A stretch of 64,000 nt of DNA, taken from contig JAGVRJ010000015.1 of assembly GCA_019059635.1 (NCBI GenBank), positions 62,001 through 126,000 on the forward strand, in the 5' to 3' direction. Below, piece by piece: positions 36,070-47,367 of the stretch. How positions within the stretch are numbered: the first letter of the stretch is position 1; the number at the start of each line of letters is the position of its first letter. Made by a program: the position numbers and the translations under genes. This stretch comes from Proales similis (Eukaryota > Rotifera > Eurotatoria > Ploima > Proalidae). The notes beneath the pieces were generated by a model. The model was not told the origin of the DNA, did no database searches, and saw only the letters and a program-made list of their open reading frames with translations.

Positions 36070-36853
36070 AGTGTTGAGAAAATCAGTTGAACAAATTGTT
36101 TGGGTTCTGGTGTTGAGCACGGCATTACTCGGCGGCGTGTTCGTTTCCAGCCAAGAGACGACCGAGTCGAGCAGTGTGGCGAGTTCGACTTCCAGCTCGA
36201 GCACCAATGAAGCGAGCACCACAAGTTCAATGCTGAGCACATCTGCGTCACCAGAAGACGGTAAGAGGTCAAGACCGAACGAATGTTCAAAGCTATACTC
36301 AGCTGAACTGAAGAGTGTTGGAAGCTGAATGCCACGTGCGAGAGCTGCTTGGCCAATAAAGACTGCTTCTATTGCAACGATGACCAGTCATGCAAGCCGT
36401 TTAAAATGAACGGCATATTTCCTGAAGGCTGCGGTGCGTCCGGTGCCCGCTGGATCTCTTGCACATGTAAGGCGCACCGCAGATGAACTTGAGTTTAAGA
36501 TCGCCGATTTATGTTGGTTTAGTCAATCTTCAGGCGCTAATCATCGGCGTTGTGGTCGGTGGCCTGGTCATCCTCTTGATAGTCATCTGCTGCGTTTGCT
36601 ATTGCTGCAACAAAACCTGCAAAGCATTGAGCGATCGAAGGTGGTCCCTCTTTGCTTCTCTTACTCCTCTTCGCTCGTCAGTTTAAAACGAAAAAAATTA
36701 AGTTTCCAACGAGCGCAGCGCAAAATTCAGAAAACCCAGGAAAGGGTGAAACGGCTCAACGACGAAAGGCGACAAGAGCGCAAAGCCAAAGCCGATCAGA
36801 TCCGAGTCAAGTACGGTCTGACTGGCACCGCCAATCAATCCTATGACGCATAA
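36070..36853 (+). CDS. PTTG1IP: PTTG1IP-like type I membrane protein
   Basis: Four exons: about 36071-36259, about 36317-36467, about 36524-36640 and about 36687-36853. The first encodes a signal peptide (hydrophobic VWVLVLSTALLGGVFVSS) and a Ser/Thr-rich mucin-like stretch. The second carries the PSI-like Cys cluster (ECWKLNATCESC, KDCFYCNDD, GARWISC). The third holds one membrane segment (LIIGVVVGGLVILLIVI) then Cys-rich juxtamembrane residues. The last has a basic coiled coil and the end IRVKYGL, as in pituitary tumor-transforming 1-interacting protein. That protein binds securin/PTTG1 and traffics between membrane and nucleus. No ATG exists between the RARS2 stop and the first frame; the frame opens with TG TTG AGA directly after a TTTAG acceptor, so the start Met codon appears split (see findings). 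AATAAA is at 36938-36943. Confidence 0.85.
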
Positions 36854-37090
36854 TCGAGACAATTCGACTTGTCAACATCTTCTGCAGCACATTCCGTTTT
36901 CAAGACGATTCAATTTACCGGTTTTGATTTGAAAAAAAATAAATGAATTCAATGAGGTTCCATTGAGGCCGAGGCTTGGAATTTCGTCAAAGTGGCAAAG
37001 AATTCTTCAAGAACAAGGAGAGCACCGAATGTTCAAGCTGGAGTGCCAGCCAATGCATGACCGAGCAGATTTTATTTTAATTGAAGCGTT

Positions 37091-39288
37091 CTAGGTGAAG
37101 TAGTATTCGATTTCCTCTCTAAGCTGGTTAGCCTCGTCCTTGGCACGTCTGTCGATTTTGGCAGAAGTAGGAGGCTTGCTGCGGATCATCAGCGGCCGAC
37201 CGAGCTTTTCAAACTCACCAATCAGCCATTAAGAGAGAGACAGTAAAAGGACTGAAATGACCAACCGGCTTCTTGGGCGCAGCCCTAGCGCGCTCCAATG
37301 CTTTTCGGATGCGCTCTTCTTGATATCGCTTTTGCTCGAGCATTTTCTCCTCGCGCTGTTTCAGTCTGCGCTCCTTTTCTTTGGCCTTTTCGGCCTCTTG
37401 CACTCGTTCGGGCGCGAGCTCTTCGATCTTCTGAAACAAATCTTCGAGCTTGTTCTCAATGTTGGTCAACATCTGCAGTGTGCTTATGTTGGCCTCGTTT
37501 GAGCCGATGCAGTTCACGTAGACCTGTTCGACTTTTTGGTTCAGTTCTTTTAGAATTCGATCTTGCTCTTCGGGCTTGAACTCGCCGTAGTTGAACATGC
37601 TCGCCTTTATTCTCAGGTCGCGCTCTCTGTCGCGCTCTTGGCCGATCTCTTCGTTCAGGTTCTCGATCTGCTTTTTCAACATCTCCGTCTCGCGCTCCAT
37701 CTTTACTCGCGTCTTTGAAATCATCTGCTTCATTTCCTCGATCGCCTCCTCGGTGTCTTGACTGTTCTGGATGAGCGACAAGTTTTGCTCTTCGAGCTCG
37801 GCAAATATGTCGAGCAGCTGTTGAGGGTCGGTGAAATAGAGCTCGAGGTCCTCGTCCTCTTCGTCTTGCTTTTCATTTTCGTCCTTTTCTTCGATCTTTT
37901 CCTGCACACTGTGCTTCTCTGTGGTGGTGGCTGTGGCGCTTCGCTTTGAATTCTCGTCCAATTCTGCCTTTGACATGGAACTATGCCGATCGCACGCTTG
38001 AATTTGTCTCTGTTTGACCAACATTTGATGGACAATGAATATTCACCTCTTTGACGTCTGAGCCGAGTTGGGAATTGTGTTTTTGTCGCCAGCCTGTTCA
38101 CTCGCAGCCGATTTGGCCGAAGCTAGTGGGAAGAAGTTGATTAAGAAATTGAGATTCGATTTCTCGATATTGTTAATTACTGAGTCGACTCTGTTGTTTG
38201 CTTGCTCTGCTTGCGTGGTTCGCCTCCTTGAGCTCCTTGAACAAGACAAAATAAGGCGATCGAAAGGCGAATGCTCAAGAGAGAAGAGTGCGCACCTGAG
38301 GAGTGACCCGATCGAGAAACTCTTTGTAAAGCTTGTACTCTTTCAAAGTGTCCTCCATTTTGGTGATGTCGCTGCGAAGAGACATGATCTGAGCGTTGAG
38401 TCTCTTTATCTCGGTCGCCTTGTCATTTTTGCGCTTCGTCTCCTCTTCGGCTCTGTGAGATTGAGATGAATTAGCTGTCTAACCGAGTTTGCCGATCGCT
38501 CACATTTTTATGGCGTTCGTCGAGTTGTTGCCGTTTTCTTTGAGGAATTCGTCGAACAAGTTGGCGTCCGACTCCAGATTGGCCTCGGCCTCTTGGATGC
38601 GTCGCTCTTCGGCCGCGGCGATCTCCTCAAGCTTGCGAATCTCGTCTCGCTTCACCCCAAGCGAGTACTTGGTAAAAAAAACGAGTAGTTTAGCGACCAA
38701 GTGAACTAAAACAGGTCGGTCGATGGCACCCACCTGGACAAGAAACATCTCTCTCTTCTTGTTCACGTACTCCTTCAGGTTTTCTTTTTCGATTCGCCGA
38801 TCTGCGTTCGAAAAGAGAGATAAGCCCGCGTTGGAGATAAGTCTTAAAGGCCCAAATCTACCTCGGGTGACCGCCAGAGTCCACGAGCGGTCCTCTTTGA
38901 TCGGATCTGATTTGAGACTCTGTTCAAACGTTTCTTGGCTTGCCTCGTGCGAATCGAGCGGCTCCAGGGTGCTTCTGATGCTGCCCATCATCTTTTGCCG
39001 TTGTGTGAGCTTCTGGTGAGGCTTCAAGCTTTTGATCAGCTTTCTCTCCTTCAGCTCGTTAACATATTCGATTCATTCGAAACGCCTCGTCTGCCAAACT
39101 CACTTCGGCTTTTTCCTGCTTTTCCTTCTCTCGAAGGGCAAACAGCTCGTGATCGGCCGGCATCTTGAAGGGATTTGAATCATCTTCGCCTTTCGCCACT
39201 TGCAATATCAATCAGTTTTGTTTTGATTGAGTAAAAAGAAGCCGAAAGAAATCGACTCACTTGGAGCGGAAGATTTCACGAGCGCCAT
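37091..39288 (-). CDS. CFAP100: Cilia- and flagella-associated protein 100
   Basis: About nine short exons run from the ATG at 39288 (MALVKSSAPS) to TAG at 37091-37093. The N-terminus has NPFKMPADHELFALREKEK, as in CFAP100/CCDC37. The middle is the DUF4200-type coiled coil (YVNKKREMFLVQ, then YSLGVKRDEIRKLEEIAA and LESDANLFDEFLKENG). A Glu-rich linker follows, then a second coiled coil with EELAPERVQEAEKAKEKERR. The C-terminus contains GRPLMIRSKPP. CFAP100 (MIA1 in Chlamydomonas) works with CFAP73/MIA2 in the modifier-of-inner-arm complex that tunes inner dynein arm f. Its presence implies motile cilia or flagella. AATAAA is at 37071-37076, 15 bases past the stop. Confidence 0.9.
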
Positions 39289-39764
39289 ACTTTTGCTCGA
39301 ACTTGCTTTCATCTTCCCTTTCAGCTTCTCGTGTTCTCTGACCAGTTGGCCTCTTTGCTCTCTGGTTCCCTTGTTTTATCTCTGGTTACTAAAAAGCAAA
39401 TCAATTCTTGCAAGATGCTCTGGCGTCTGCTGGTTGGGGTAAAATAAAAGAATAAAGTGTTGCCATGGAAACATGCTTAGTAAAAAAAAAGAAAAAAAAG
39501 GCTTTATCGTAATAAATAAGACAAAAAGACAAACATGAACCCTAAAGGCACCTCTCGGCATACTCAGGCAAGTTTTCCAACTATTGCGTTTTGTAAAATG
39601 TCCTCTGTCCACTCGGCGATCATTTATGAATTCGATTTTAGGAATTACTTTTATTTTAAATTCAGGCTAGCCCCAACCATTGATTTTCTGTATTCTTCGT
39701 CTCTGCCTCGTCGTCTCGGCTTAAATGGTGAGAAACAAAAAAGATTTTTGAAAAAAACTTCATT
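39289..39764. other. Intergenic between CFAP100 start and ZSWIM2 stop
   Basis: 476 bp. It contains the ZSWIM2 poly(A) signal (TTTATT at 39650-39655 on plus) and the CFAP100 upstream region. An A-rich patch lies at about 39481-39500. No supported frame. Confidence 0.45.
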
Positions 39765-41804
39765 TCAAGACGATTCAGGTCGATTGAGTCGCATTTGTAT
39801 CTGATTCAAATCGATGGGCAGGACAGTGGCGCACGATTCAGCTTTGATTGCTCCTTCTCTCGGATTGGTTAATTCCAGCACACTGAACGCGTCCAAAGTA
39901 CTTTTCTCTTTTGTTCGGTTCATTCTTGGCTGAGTATTTCGTGGCAATTTGTTTATATGCGCGTAGTTTCTTATCACTGAACTTAGGCCTTTTTGAGCAT
40001 TTGACTCGACGTTGCCGTCCGCTGGTGTGAGAGCAAAACCTTGAAGTTGAAACTCCAAGTGGCCCGTAGTCTGAGCTGACTTGGCTTTGTTCAGTCCTCG
40101 CACCGGGTCGTGCGTCTCAATAGCTCTGATGAGTTTTGTTTTTGTCCGATTTTCAATCGGGCACTTTTTAAAATTGATGACCAGATCGAGACCGAGACCA
40201 GTGGCGGGCGCTCCCAGCTGGGCGTCTGTGTTGTGTTTGTCTTCGATTCGAGTTCTTGAGGAAAAAGAAGAATTGCCGAGGAATAGCGAAAGCGAAAAGG
40301 GGTGAGCCTTTTACCGTTGTCGATCTTCTTCTTGCTGAGCAGCAGCTGCAGTGGCGTCCCAAACAACCTGGCCATCGATGGGACAAGTCGGTCGACTGTG
40401 CAGGAGCCAGTTGTCAATGCACTCGGCGTGGAATTTGTGTTTGCAAGCTGGAATTTTGCGAACGATCTGATTTGGCGCGTAAAAGCGAAGACAAACCCGA
40501 CACTGGTGGCCAGGTTCGAGCAGTTTGCTGTTTGGTTTGACTCTTTCGCATGGCCACGACTTGATCACTTTTTCGGGGATGGCACTCAGCACTTGCTGCT
40601 GCGGTTGATGCGAACAGCGGCCAGCTATTGAATCCAGTTGAGACAGAAGATCGTAGTCATCGTTAGTGAGCTCTCTTTGCGCAAGATGGTTTACAACGGC
40701 CAACGGCAGAACGCCAACGTGCTCGCGATTGGCTGGTCGGAATCGTTGACTGACCCTCTTCAAGTGAATCAGCAAGTCTGTTTTAGAGGCTCACCTACAG
40801 AATTGATTACCTCTCGGAAGACGAACGCGTGCTGCTTGTGCCAGTCGGTGTTGAAGCACGCCTGGCACAGATAGGTCTCGCGGCACACACAACACTTGTA
40901 GCATTTGCCCTTTATTGGCGTGATGCGGCAGTGGCTGCAGCTGAATCCGTGATGAAGGTTCACCCGCGGCTCCCTGAACAGGCCATTGTTCCTAAACTCT
41001 TGGTCGAGAAGCTCGAACGTGCTGAATATCTCTCGACACAGCGGACACTTGAGCTCTTTCTCTCCGTTGCTTTTCTGATGGTCGGCCCAGACCTTCATGC
41101 ATTTCAAGTGAACATTGTTGCCACAACTCTGCCTAATTAAGTCCGCCGAGTCAGGTCATTCAGATGGCTTGAAGCCAATCAATCAGTTGGCCAATTTTGA
41201 ATTACTTACCGACAATAGGTGACCGGCAGCTTCCGGGCCAATAGCTCATCCTGGCAGATCGGACACACATCAGAGTCGGATATTTGCCGCTGAGCAATCT
41301 GGCCTGTTTCTGCGTCTTGTTTGGGCTTGACTTCAGTTTTACGCTTCGACTCGGCCGCTTGAGGAACAAGCTCTCCCCTTAGCACTTGGTTTATTTCTCG
41401 TTCGTTTAGGCCGAGCTGCCAAGTCACTTTTCATTGGTCGATAAGCTTAAATTGACGCACAAGATGCCAAGTCGCGCTTACATTGCTCGTGCCGAGGCAA
41501 GCGGAATTTTCTCAGCAGCAGCCAGCAAACGTGTTTGCACAAATCGTTCTCCTTAAGTCACCGTTTAATAGTTTGAGCAAGAAGAGGCGAATAAGAGGCG
41601 GTTTACCTTGCGAAAGACCAAACAGCTGCAAGTGTGACGATCGCCAAGATAGACTTTGTAGTTCTTGTCGTCGCCGTCCTCTTTGACCAGGAAGCCGGTG
41701 GGCCCCGTCTGATACAGGATGTACATGGTGCAGTTGAGCGCCTCGTCTTGATGCCAGCTGCAGGCATCGGTTATGATGCGCCTGAAAGGCACACTCTTTG
41801 ACAT
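39765..41804 (-). CDS. ZSWIM2: E3 ubiquitin ligase ZSWIM2 (MEX)
   Basis: About six exons from the ATG at 41804 to TGA at 39765. Zinc domains occur in the ZSWIM2 order. The SWIM finger is split by the first intron (HTCSCLVF, then DLCKHVCWLLL). The first RING runs from CPICQDELLARKLPVTYC through CGNNVHLKCM to CPLC. The ZZ finger is CSHCRITPIKGKCYKCCVC with YLCQACF. The second RING-H2 runs from CRVCLRFY through CKHKFHAECIDNWL to CPIDGQVVW. The GLNEREINQVLRG segment before the first RING is also conserved. The tail after the last RING is divergent and basic. In mammals ZSWIM2 is testis-specific, self-ubiquitinates and promotes death-receptor apoptosis. Its start lies 418 bp from that of MEIOC on the other strand. 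Confidence 0.95.
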
Positions 41805-42222
41805 TGCGACACTCTGGCGTAAATGAAAGCACCTTTATTAAACAAAATTAATGGTGAGCGCTTTTACTCTGCTGGTTGCCATGGCAGCCAGAGCTTGCCG
41901 CCGACTGCAAACTTGATCTACATTGCTTCTAGCTTTATCTCAGCTCTTGCTGCCAGTTTTGTTAATTCAGAGAGTGTCCGTGATTGTAGAGACCAATAAA
42001 ACAGACTCAAGCAACTGACCACTCGATCCAGATACTCTGATTGTGGCCTTGACGAATCCCAAATGCTCGCATGACCCGTTCATACACGAACGCCTGTAAT
42101 TTCGTCACGAAATAAAAACGAGAAAAAAAAATCTCTTAAATCGAAATTTGCATAAGAATGTTGGCTTATTTAGTCCATAATTTCTCAAAGTCAGACTGAA
42201 TGTCAGGCTGTAGCGGCTGTAA
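41805..42222. promoter_or_regulatory. Shared ZSWIM2/MEIOC bidirectional promoter interval
   Basis: 418 bp separate the opposing start codons of two genes that are germ-cell genes in vertebrates. No supported frame; AT-rich patches at about 42115-42190 precede the MEIOC ATG. Co-regulation is inference from orientation and known expression of homologues. Confidence 0.5.
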
Positions 42223-43779
42223 ATGGCGGACGGAACAGATTTGAGCTGGAACTGTGTCGACTTGAACGCTCTAGCGGGCATCGATGCGCTGAACGAAGAG
42301 TGCAACTGGCTCAATCTGAGTCAAGGCGACGGAGGAATGCTCAACTCGAGCATCAATCTGCCGCCCGAGCTCAGGTATCTCGCTGGCTCTGTTCAGCCCC
42401 GGTCGGTTCGCTGCTAATCGCTTGGAAGACTCAAGTCTCTAAATGAAATGGTGAGCAAAATAACGGATGACGAGAGTCTGCGAGGCAGCGCCAACTCGCA
42501 GACCTTGGAGCCGACTCTGAGAGCAGCCACAAGCCTCAATACCGGCAGCATGAGCCAACAACTACCAAACGCGGCTATTGTCTATCCGCGCTGCAATATG
42601 CACCAGTTGGCCACATTGAGTTTAGAGCAGCAGAATTATTTATATCAGCAGCAGAATCAGCTGATCGCTTATTTGAATTCGCCTCAGACGAATTTGGATC
42701 CATCTGGCCATTTGCTGGCACCCATCTCGCCTGGTGCGCCACTCTGGCCTATTCAATCGACTGACACAGCCTATTACTCTGCGCCTCAGACTTTCAAGCA
42801 AGTTTTCAAATTCGTTCGCAATCGAGCGCAAACGAAACTTATCGGCTCGAAAAGCTTTAGACCGCTGTCTCAGCACAACCACCATCCGGTAGTGGTGCCG
42901 TTCGTCCAAAGCCAACTGTAGGCTAACGATCGCATAATTTTTTTTGGAGAAGTTTCATTTAACGCTCATCGAAAGACTTGTCAACAACTTGATGCCCATT
43001 CATCAAAGGCAAGTGCAAAGCAGCGTCTAGCAAACGAAATTAGAATTGTATGGCAAATGTAGACGAATCGGAGTGAACAATGAACTGCACATTCAGCTGG
43101 AGCGATGCTTGGCAGAAATGAGAGAGCTGAACGAAGAGCGCAAAGAGGTTGGTGCGAGCAGAATAGAAACGAGTGGCAAGTTCTCAATTTCTAACCAAGG
43201 TCGAGTCATGTGTCGAGCTGAGGAGGAGCCGAGGCAGCAGGCAACAGAGCCAGGTGCCGCCCCTGCCGCCGGTTCCATCTCGAGTCGACAGGCTCGTATT
43301 CGACTCGTACAAGCAATTTAATCGAGTGCAGTCGACGCTCGATCGCATCGGGCGCGTCAGATCGACTCTGCTCGCTAGTTTCGTAAAGGAAAAGGCTCAA
43401 CGTTGGCTAGACACCATTCGCTCGCTGCAAGAGAAGAGGAGGGCAGAAATTGTGCATCGGGCCGAGTGCTGGATGGGCAACATGTTGCCGGCCGAAGACG
43501 GTAATTTTGGCCAAGACGAGCTCGATTTCAGCTATTTGAGCGACTTTGATTTCAGATGTGGCCGAGATCGCATCTGCCCTTCACAGACTGAGCGAGGCAT
43601 GCAGTTGGATGCGCGCGTGTCTCAGTTTGATCAAACGCCTGGAGAGAGAGCCAGACACACTAAAACACTTGACGGATATGCAAAGCATTCAATTGTTTAT
43701 TGAAACTCATTTTAGATGCAAACAACAACAACAACAGGAGCAGCAGCCAGAGGCAAACAGCGTAGACTCAGATAAATAA
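42223..43779 (+). CDS. MEIOC: MEIOC-like meiosis-specific coiled-coil protein
   Basis: At least five exons. Exon 1 starts at the ATG at 42223 (MADGTDLSWNCVDLN). Exon 2 (about 42430-42915) encodes a Gln/Pro/Asn-rich linker. The C-terminal part (about 43060-43779) carries the conserved region: ELHIQLERCLAEMRELNEERKE, then PLPPVPSRVDRLVFDSY, a helix RIGRVRSTLLASFVKE, EIVHRAECWMG and DVAEIASALHRLSEACSWMR. This order and spacing match the MEIOC C-terminal domain. A 56-bp intron at 43500-43555 restores AED-DVAEI. MEIOC pairs with YTHDC2 to control RNAs at meiotic entry. The homologue is roughly half the vertebrate length. One or two small exons between 42915 and 43060 are unresolved. The AATAAA (43775-43780) overlaps the TAA stop. 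Confidence 0.78.
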
Positions 43780-43780
43780 A
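43775..43780 (+). terminator. MEIOC poly(A) signal overlapping the stop codon
   Basis: AATAAA contains the in-frame TAA stop at 43777-43779. Confidence 0.8.
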
Positions 43781-43904
43781 CTTGAGAGTTGTTTAATTTT
43801 CTTGTCGCGTTGCTCTTGTGTGTGAGAAACGGAGAGAACCAGATTCACCAAATCAGACAAGAAAGGAGCGAGCGTGAGAGAGAAAGAGCTGCTTGCGATG
43901 ACTT

Positions 43905-45377
43905 TTAGGCTTCTGACTGTAGTCTGGACGATGAGTGCGAGAGCAAGTGGCTTGAAGGACAACTCGAAGTAGAGCAGGACGCTTGATGCTGGCCTGTAGA
44001 CTGCGGCCGCCTGAAGCGTCTAGCGAACGTGTTGAACGAATGCGACAGACTGGAGCGGGTGAGGCGCTCAATGCCTCGATGCTTTTGATTAAACGACTTG
44101 GCGCGGGCTGTGAGAGAGAGCTGCGAAAAGTCGGCCACAAAGTCGTAGCTGATCTGGTTCATCGACTGCTGCTGCATGTCGTCGTCCAGAGGGCGGGGAG
44201 AGTTCTTTCCGCTCTCGCAAGAGAGCGACGAGCTCGACGGCGAGTTGCGATCCGAATTGGCCGAGTCCGACTCGCACGACGCCGTGCTCGAGTCGCACAT
44301 GAGAGTGAGAATCTCTGTGGGCGGCGGCCTATTGTCGTAGACGGGCATGATGCTGGCGCTCATTGACTGGCTGCTGCTGTCCTCGTCCCAGACAGCGGCG
44401 CTCAACTCGACTGACTCGTTGCTCTCGTTCAGGGTCTGCTCGTCGTCGTCGCCATGGTCCTGATCAGCTGCCGTTGTCAGGACCGTCTGAAGTGTGAGAG
44501 TTTCCTCATAAACTCGCCTATCACCGTGCTCGTCTTCATCTTCTTCTTCTTCGACCTCTTCGACCACGTCGTCGAGTTTGGGCGCTGCGCTCATTCCGTG
44601 TTGCGACGGCGGCTTGTAAGACTGGACGCTGATCAGACTGCGCTTTTTGCCCGACGAGCTGGCCGCCGCACTGCTGGTGCTCGCTTTGCCGCTGCTCAAG
44701 CCGCTGGTGCTGCTGCTGCATAGAGAATCGGTGCCGAGCTGACCCATTCGCTTCTGATAGAGGCGTCTGTTTTGTTGGCGCCGCTTCTCTCGCTTGTAGT
44801 CCATGAACGTCTGCTGCACTCGTTCGCTGAGTAGACATTGCAGAGCGAGCGAGTCGCGCTCTCGTTCGCACAGAGCAGCGTGGCAGCGCATTTCTGTCTT
44901 GAGATTCTTGCCCACATGCTGATAGACCCAGATGAAGAGCTTAGCATTTATGCTGTGCGTTTGAATGAGATGAATTCGATGGCCAAAGTACTCGGTGAGG
45001 CCGTGATCGCTTGTGATCGCTCGCAGGCCTCCCTTGGTCACAATCAGACGCATTTTGAGGCCCGCGCGTCCGCCGTTTTTCAAATGATTGTCCCACAGCA
45101 CTCTCACCGGCTTGTCGATGCTGATCGGTCTCGTCTCGTTCTTGATTCGGTCCATCACCTGGGCGGTTTCCTCGTCCCTCAAGCGAACACTTGTGCGCAC
45201 CGCTGAGCGCACGAGGCTGATCTCGTGGTCACTTGCGCTTGCTGCTCGTCGATTGCCGCGCACCTGGCGCTCCTTGATCAAGCTGGTCATCACATTGCCC
45301 AAATAGTGCACCTTGAACTCGGTCTCGTCGCCGTTGACGTGGAACGTCTTGCGTCGGCCAAGCAGTGTGTTGTACAT
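43905..45377 (-). CDS. FAM43-type PTB-domain protein
   Basis: A single exon encodes 490 residues from the ATG at 45377. A phosphotyrosine-binding-like (PID) domain fills about residues 10-200: FKVHYLGNVMT, then AGLKMRLIVTKGGLRA, HRIHLIQTHS, LFIWVYQHVGKNLKTEMRCHA and FMDYKREKRR. The family hallmark SYKPPS with APKLDDVVEEVEEEEDE follows, as in FAM43A/B. Compared with vertebrates there is an insert of about 45 residues after the first strand (containing SAVRTSVRLRDEETAQVMD). The rest is Ser-rich and probably disordered. Vertebrate FAM43 genes also lack introns. The function is poorly known; an adaptor role is inferred from the domain. Its 3' end converges with MEIOC within about 120 bp. Confidence 0.85.
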   Translation of the reverse strand: MYNTLLGRRKTFHVNGDETEFKVHYLGNVMTSLIKERQVRGNRRAASASDHEISLVRSAVRTSVRLRDEETAQVMDRIKNETRPISIDKPVRVLWDNHLKNGGRAGLKMRLIVTKGGLRAITSDHGLTEYFGHRIHLIQTHSINAKLFIWVYQHVGKNLKTEMRCHAALCERERDSLALQCLLSERVQQTFMDYKREKRRQQNRRLYQKRMGQLGTDSLCSSSTSGLSSGKASTSSAAASSSGKKRSLISVQSYKPPSQHGMSAAPKLDDVVEEVEEEEDEDEHGDRRVYEETLTLQTVLTTAADQDHGDDDEQTLNESNESVELSAAVWDEDSSSQSMSASIMPVYDNRPPPTEILTLMCDSSTASCESDSANSDRNSPSSSSLSCESGKNSPRPLDDDMQQQSMNQISYDFVADFSQLSLTARAKSFNQKHRGIERLTRSSLSHSFNTFARRFRRPQSTGQHQASCSTSSCPSSHLLSHSSSRLQSEA

Positions 45378-47367
45378 TCCTGCTCACTCACTCACTCTCT
45401 CTCTGCCTCTCAGTTGTTGGCGTTTGCTACTTGATAGACTAGGTTGAACCACAGGACGATTGATTGACTGAATGAAGAAGCTAGGGCCCGTTTCATCCAT
45501 GAAATTGCATGGCCGAGGCCTCTAAACACAAAGAACAACACGATTAGTCAGCAAGCAGCCTAAGGATGTGTGTGCCGTTGCGTCAATTGTGGCTTAAACA
45601 CATCACACAAGTGCTTTGAGAGTGTGGCTAAATCGACGAGAGCGAGCATATTTGCCCGCGCTAGATTTATGCGTTTGTGCTCAGGCTTTAGTGACATTTA
45701 AGAAGCATCGCATCGATCGCAGCGAAAAAAAAAATTATTTATTCGGCCACTCGAACTCCGACCGACCGAGCGACCGATTGGCCGGGCGAGCCAACAAACG
45801 AATGCGACACGAAAACAGCGCTCACTGCATCGCCGCATTTCATTTAGTAGCCCATTGACGTTGTTGGGACAGTGCGAGAGAGAGAGAGAGAGAGAGGGAA
45901 GGAGAGCAAGAAGAAAGTAGGTGACGACCACAACCTCCACTCGACTAGAGCGATGTCGTTGAATGCGAATAATATGCGGCCAGTGTTGTTGACTGGGCGA
46001 AAACAACGACTACAAATCTCGCGCATTTTGTCAATAAACACAAAAACAGAGGTCGTGCACGCGCTAAATACATGCGAATTGAGAGTAAAGCATAAAGGCC
46101 GTGCGAGTGGCCACATGAACAACAACAACGATTCAAGTAAGATGACCAAGGAGGCATACAGGCAGTCAGCGTCTGGGCAAGTGGTGGTTGCTCGGTTGAA
46201 ATCAGAAACAAAAGAAATCATAATTTACTAAAGATCAGCTAGTGAGCAATCAAATTTGATACATTTGCTTTGAAAATGGAAAAAAAAACGCCGAAGCAAA
46301 CTAGTTTCTCTAAATTAGCAACCGAATAGATAATGATTCGCTGACTGGCTAGCGAGTAGGTAAAGAGACAGGGACGCATTGAGAAATGGAAAACGCAACT
46401 GAATGGATCGCGTAATAAATTTTCAAATTGAGTTTAATCGAATCTACTGGCTAGACAAACAATCGCCAGATTGGAGGGATGCGCACGATTGAAAGTAATT
46501 TGAATCGGGATTGCGCGCAGACGCTGCGGAGAAGCGAGAGTAGCGACCGAAAACAAGAGCAGGCATGAATTCATGATAGGACCGGATTGACGACGACGGC
46601 GGAGGCGGCGAAAAACGCTCTTTATTCAAATTCGGTGATTAATGCTCGAATTTAGAGGCGTGAATGATGAGGTTACTGTGACACTTGGGCTAATGTCATT
46701 GTGACACCGAGTCAAGAACGAGAGAAGGAGAGAGAGAGGCAGCGAGTTAATGTGATGACGAAGGCTGTTTGGGACAGTCTGTCTCGTGTGCCAATGTCAT
46801 CAAGAAACTATTCTTAATCCGATTCACTTTTGCCTGCCGAGTTATTTGCTCAGACAACTTTAGACCTCAGCTAGAAGAAGCAGCGCATGGACGCAATCAA
46901 AAAAAAAGAGGACGCAGGCCAAGCGGATCAAAATTTGCAACCATCACAAACAAACGATCGTATCGCGTCCCTAATAAGCGATTGTCCAATACATGAGATG
47001 GTCGAGCGACTCTCTATTTGGTTTGCTGGCCAGAATAGAGAGAAAGAAAGAGATAAGCCGCCGACCGACGTGGCCACAAATCAGAGCTTGACCTGTTGAC
47101 CCAATTCTTTGAAATGAAAATTGAAGAGAAGCGAGGAAAAGTGAAAAGACGATTAAAAGCTTGACTCTCGCTCGCTCTGTTTCTATTTTATTTTTTAGAG
47201 CTGCTTGCACTTGGCGAACTGAGCGGCACTAATTTGCATTTTCTGGCTCACTCATTCTATCTCAGATTTCAATTTTGCAAAATCATTATTTCTCTCAGTT
47301 TTCTGTCTCTCTCTCTTTTTCTCTGTATTCTAAAGTTGAATTGGTTCAAATTTTTAACGTCGAATGT
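45378..47367. other. Intergenic region upstream of FAM43, with GA repeat
   Basis: About 2 kb. A GA run sits at about 45872-45895 and TC-rich tracts at about 47290-47325. No frame shows a domain. It presumably holds FAM43 promoter and 5' UTR on the left and 3' flank of the methyltransferase cluster on the right. No RNA gene recognised. Confidence 0.45.
45872..45895 (+). repeat. GA dinucleotide repeat upstream of FAM43
   Basis: About twelve GA units, some 500 bases upstream of the FAM43 ATG (TC on that gene's strand). Confidence 0.9.
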
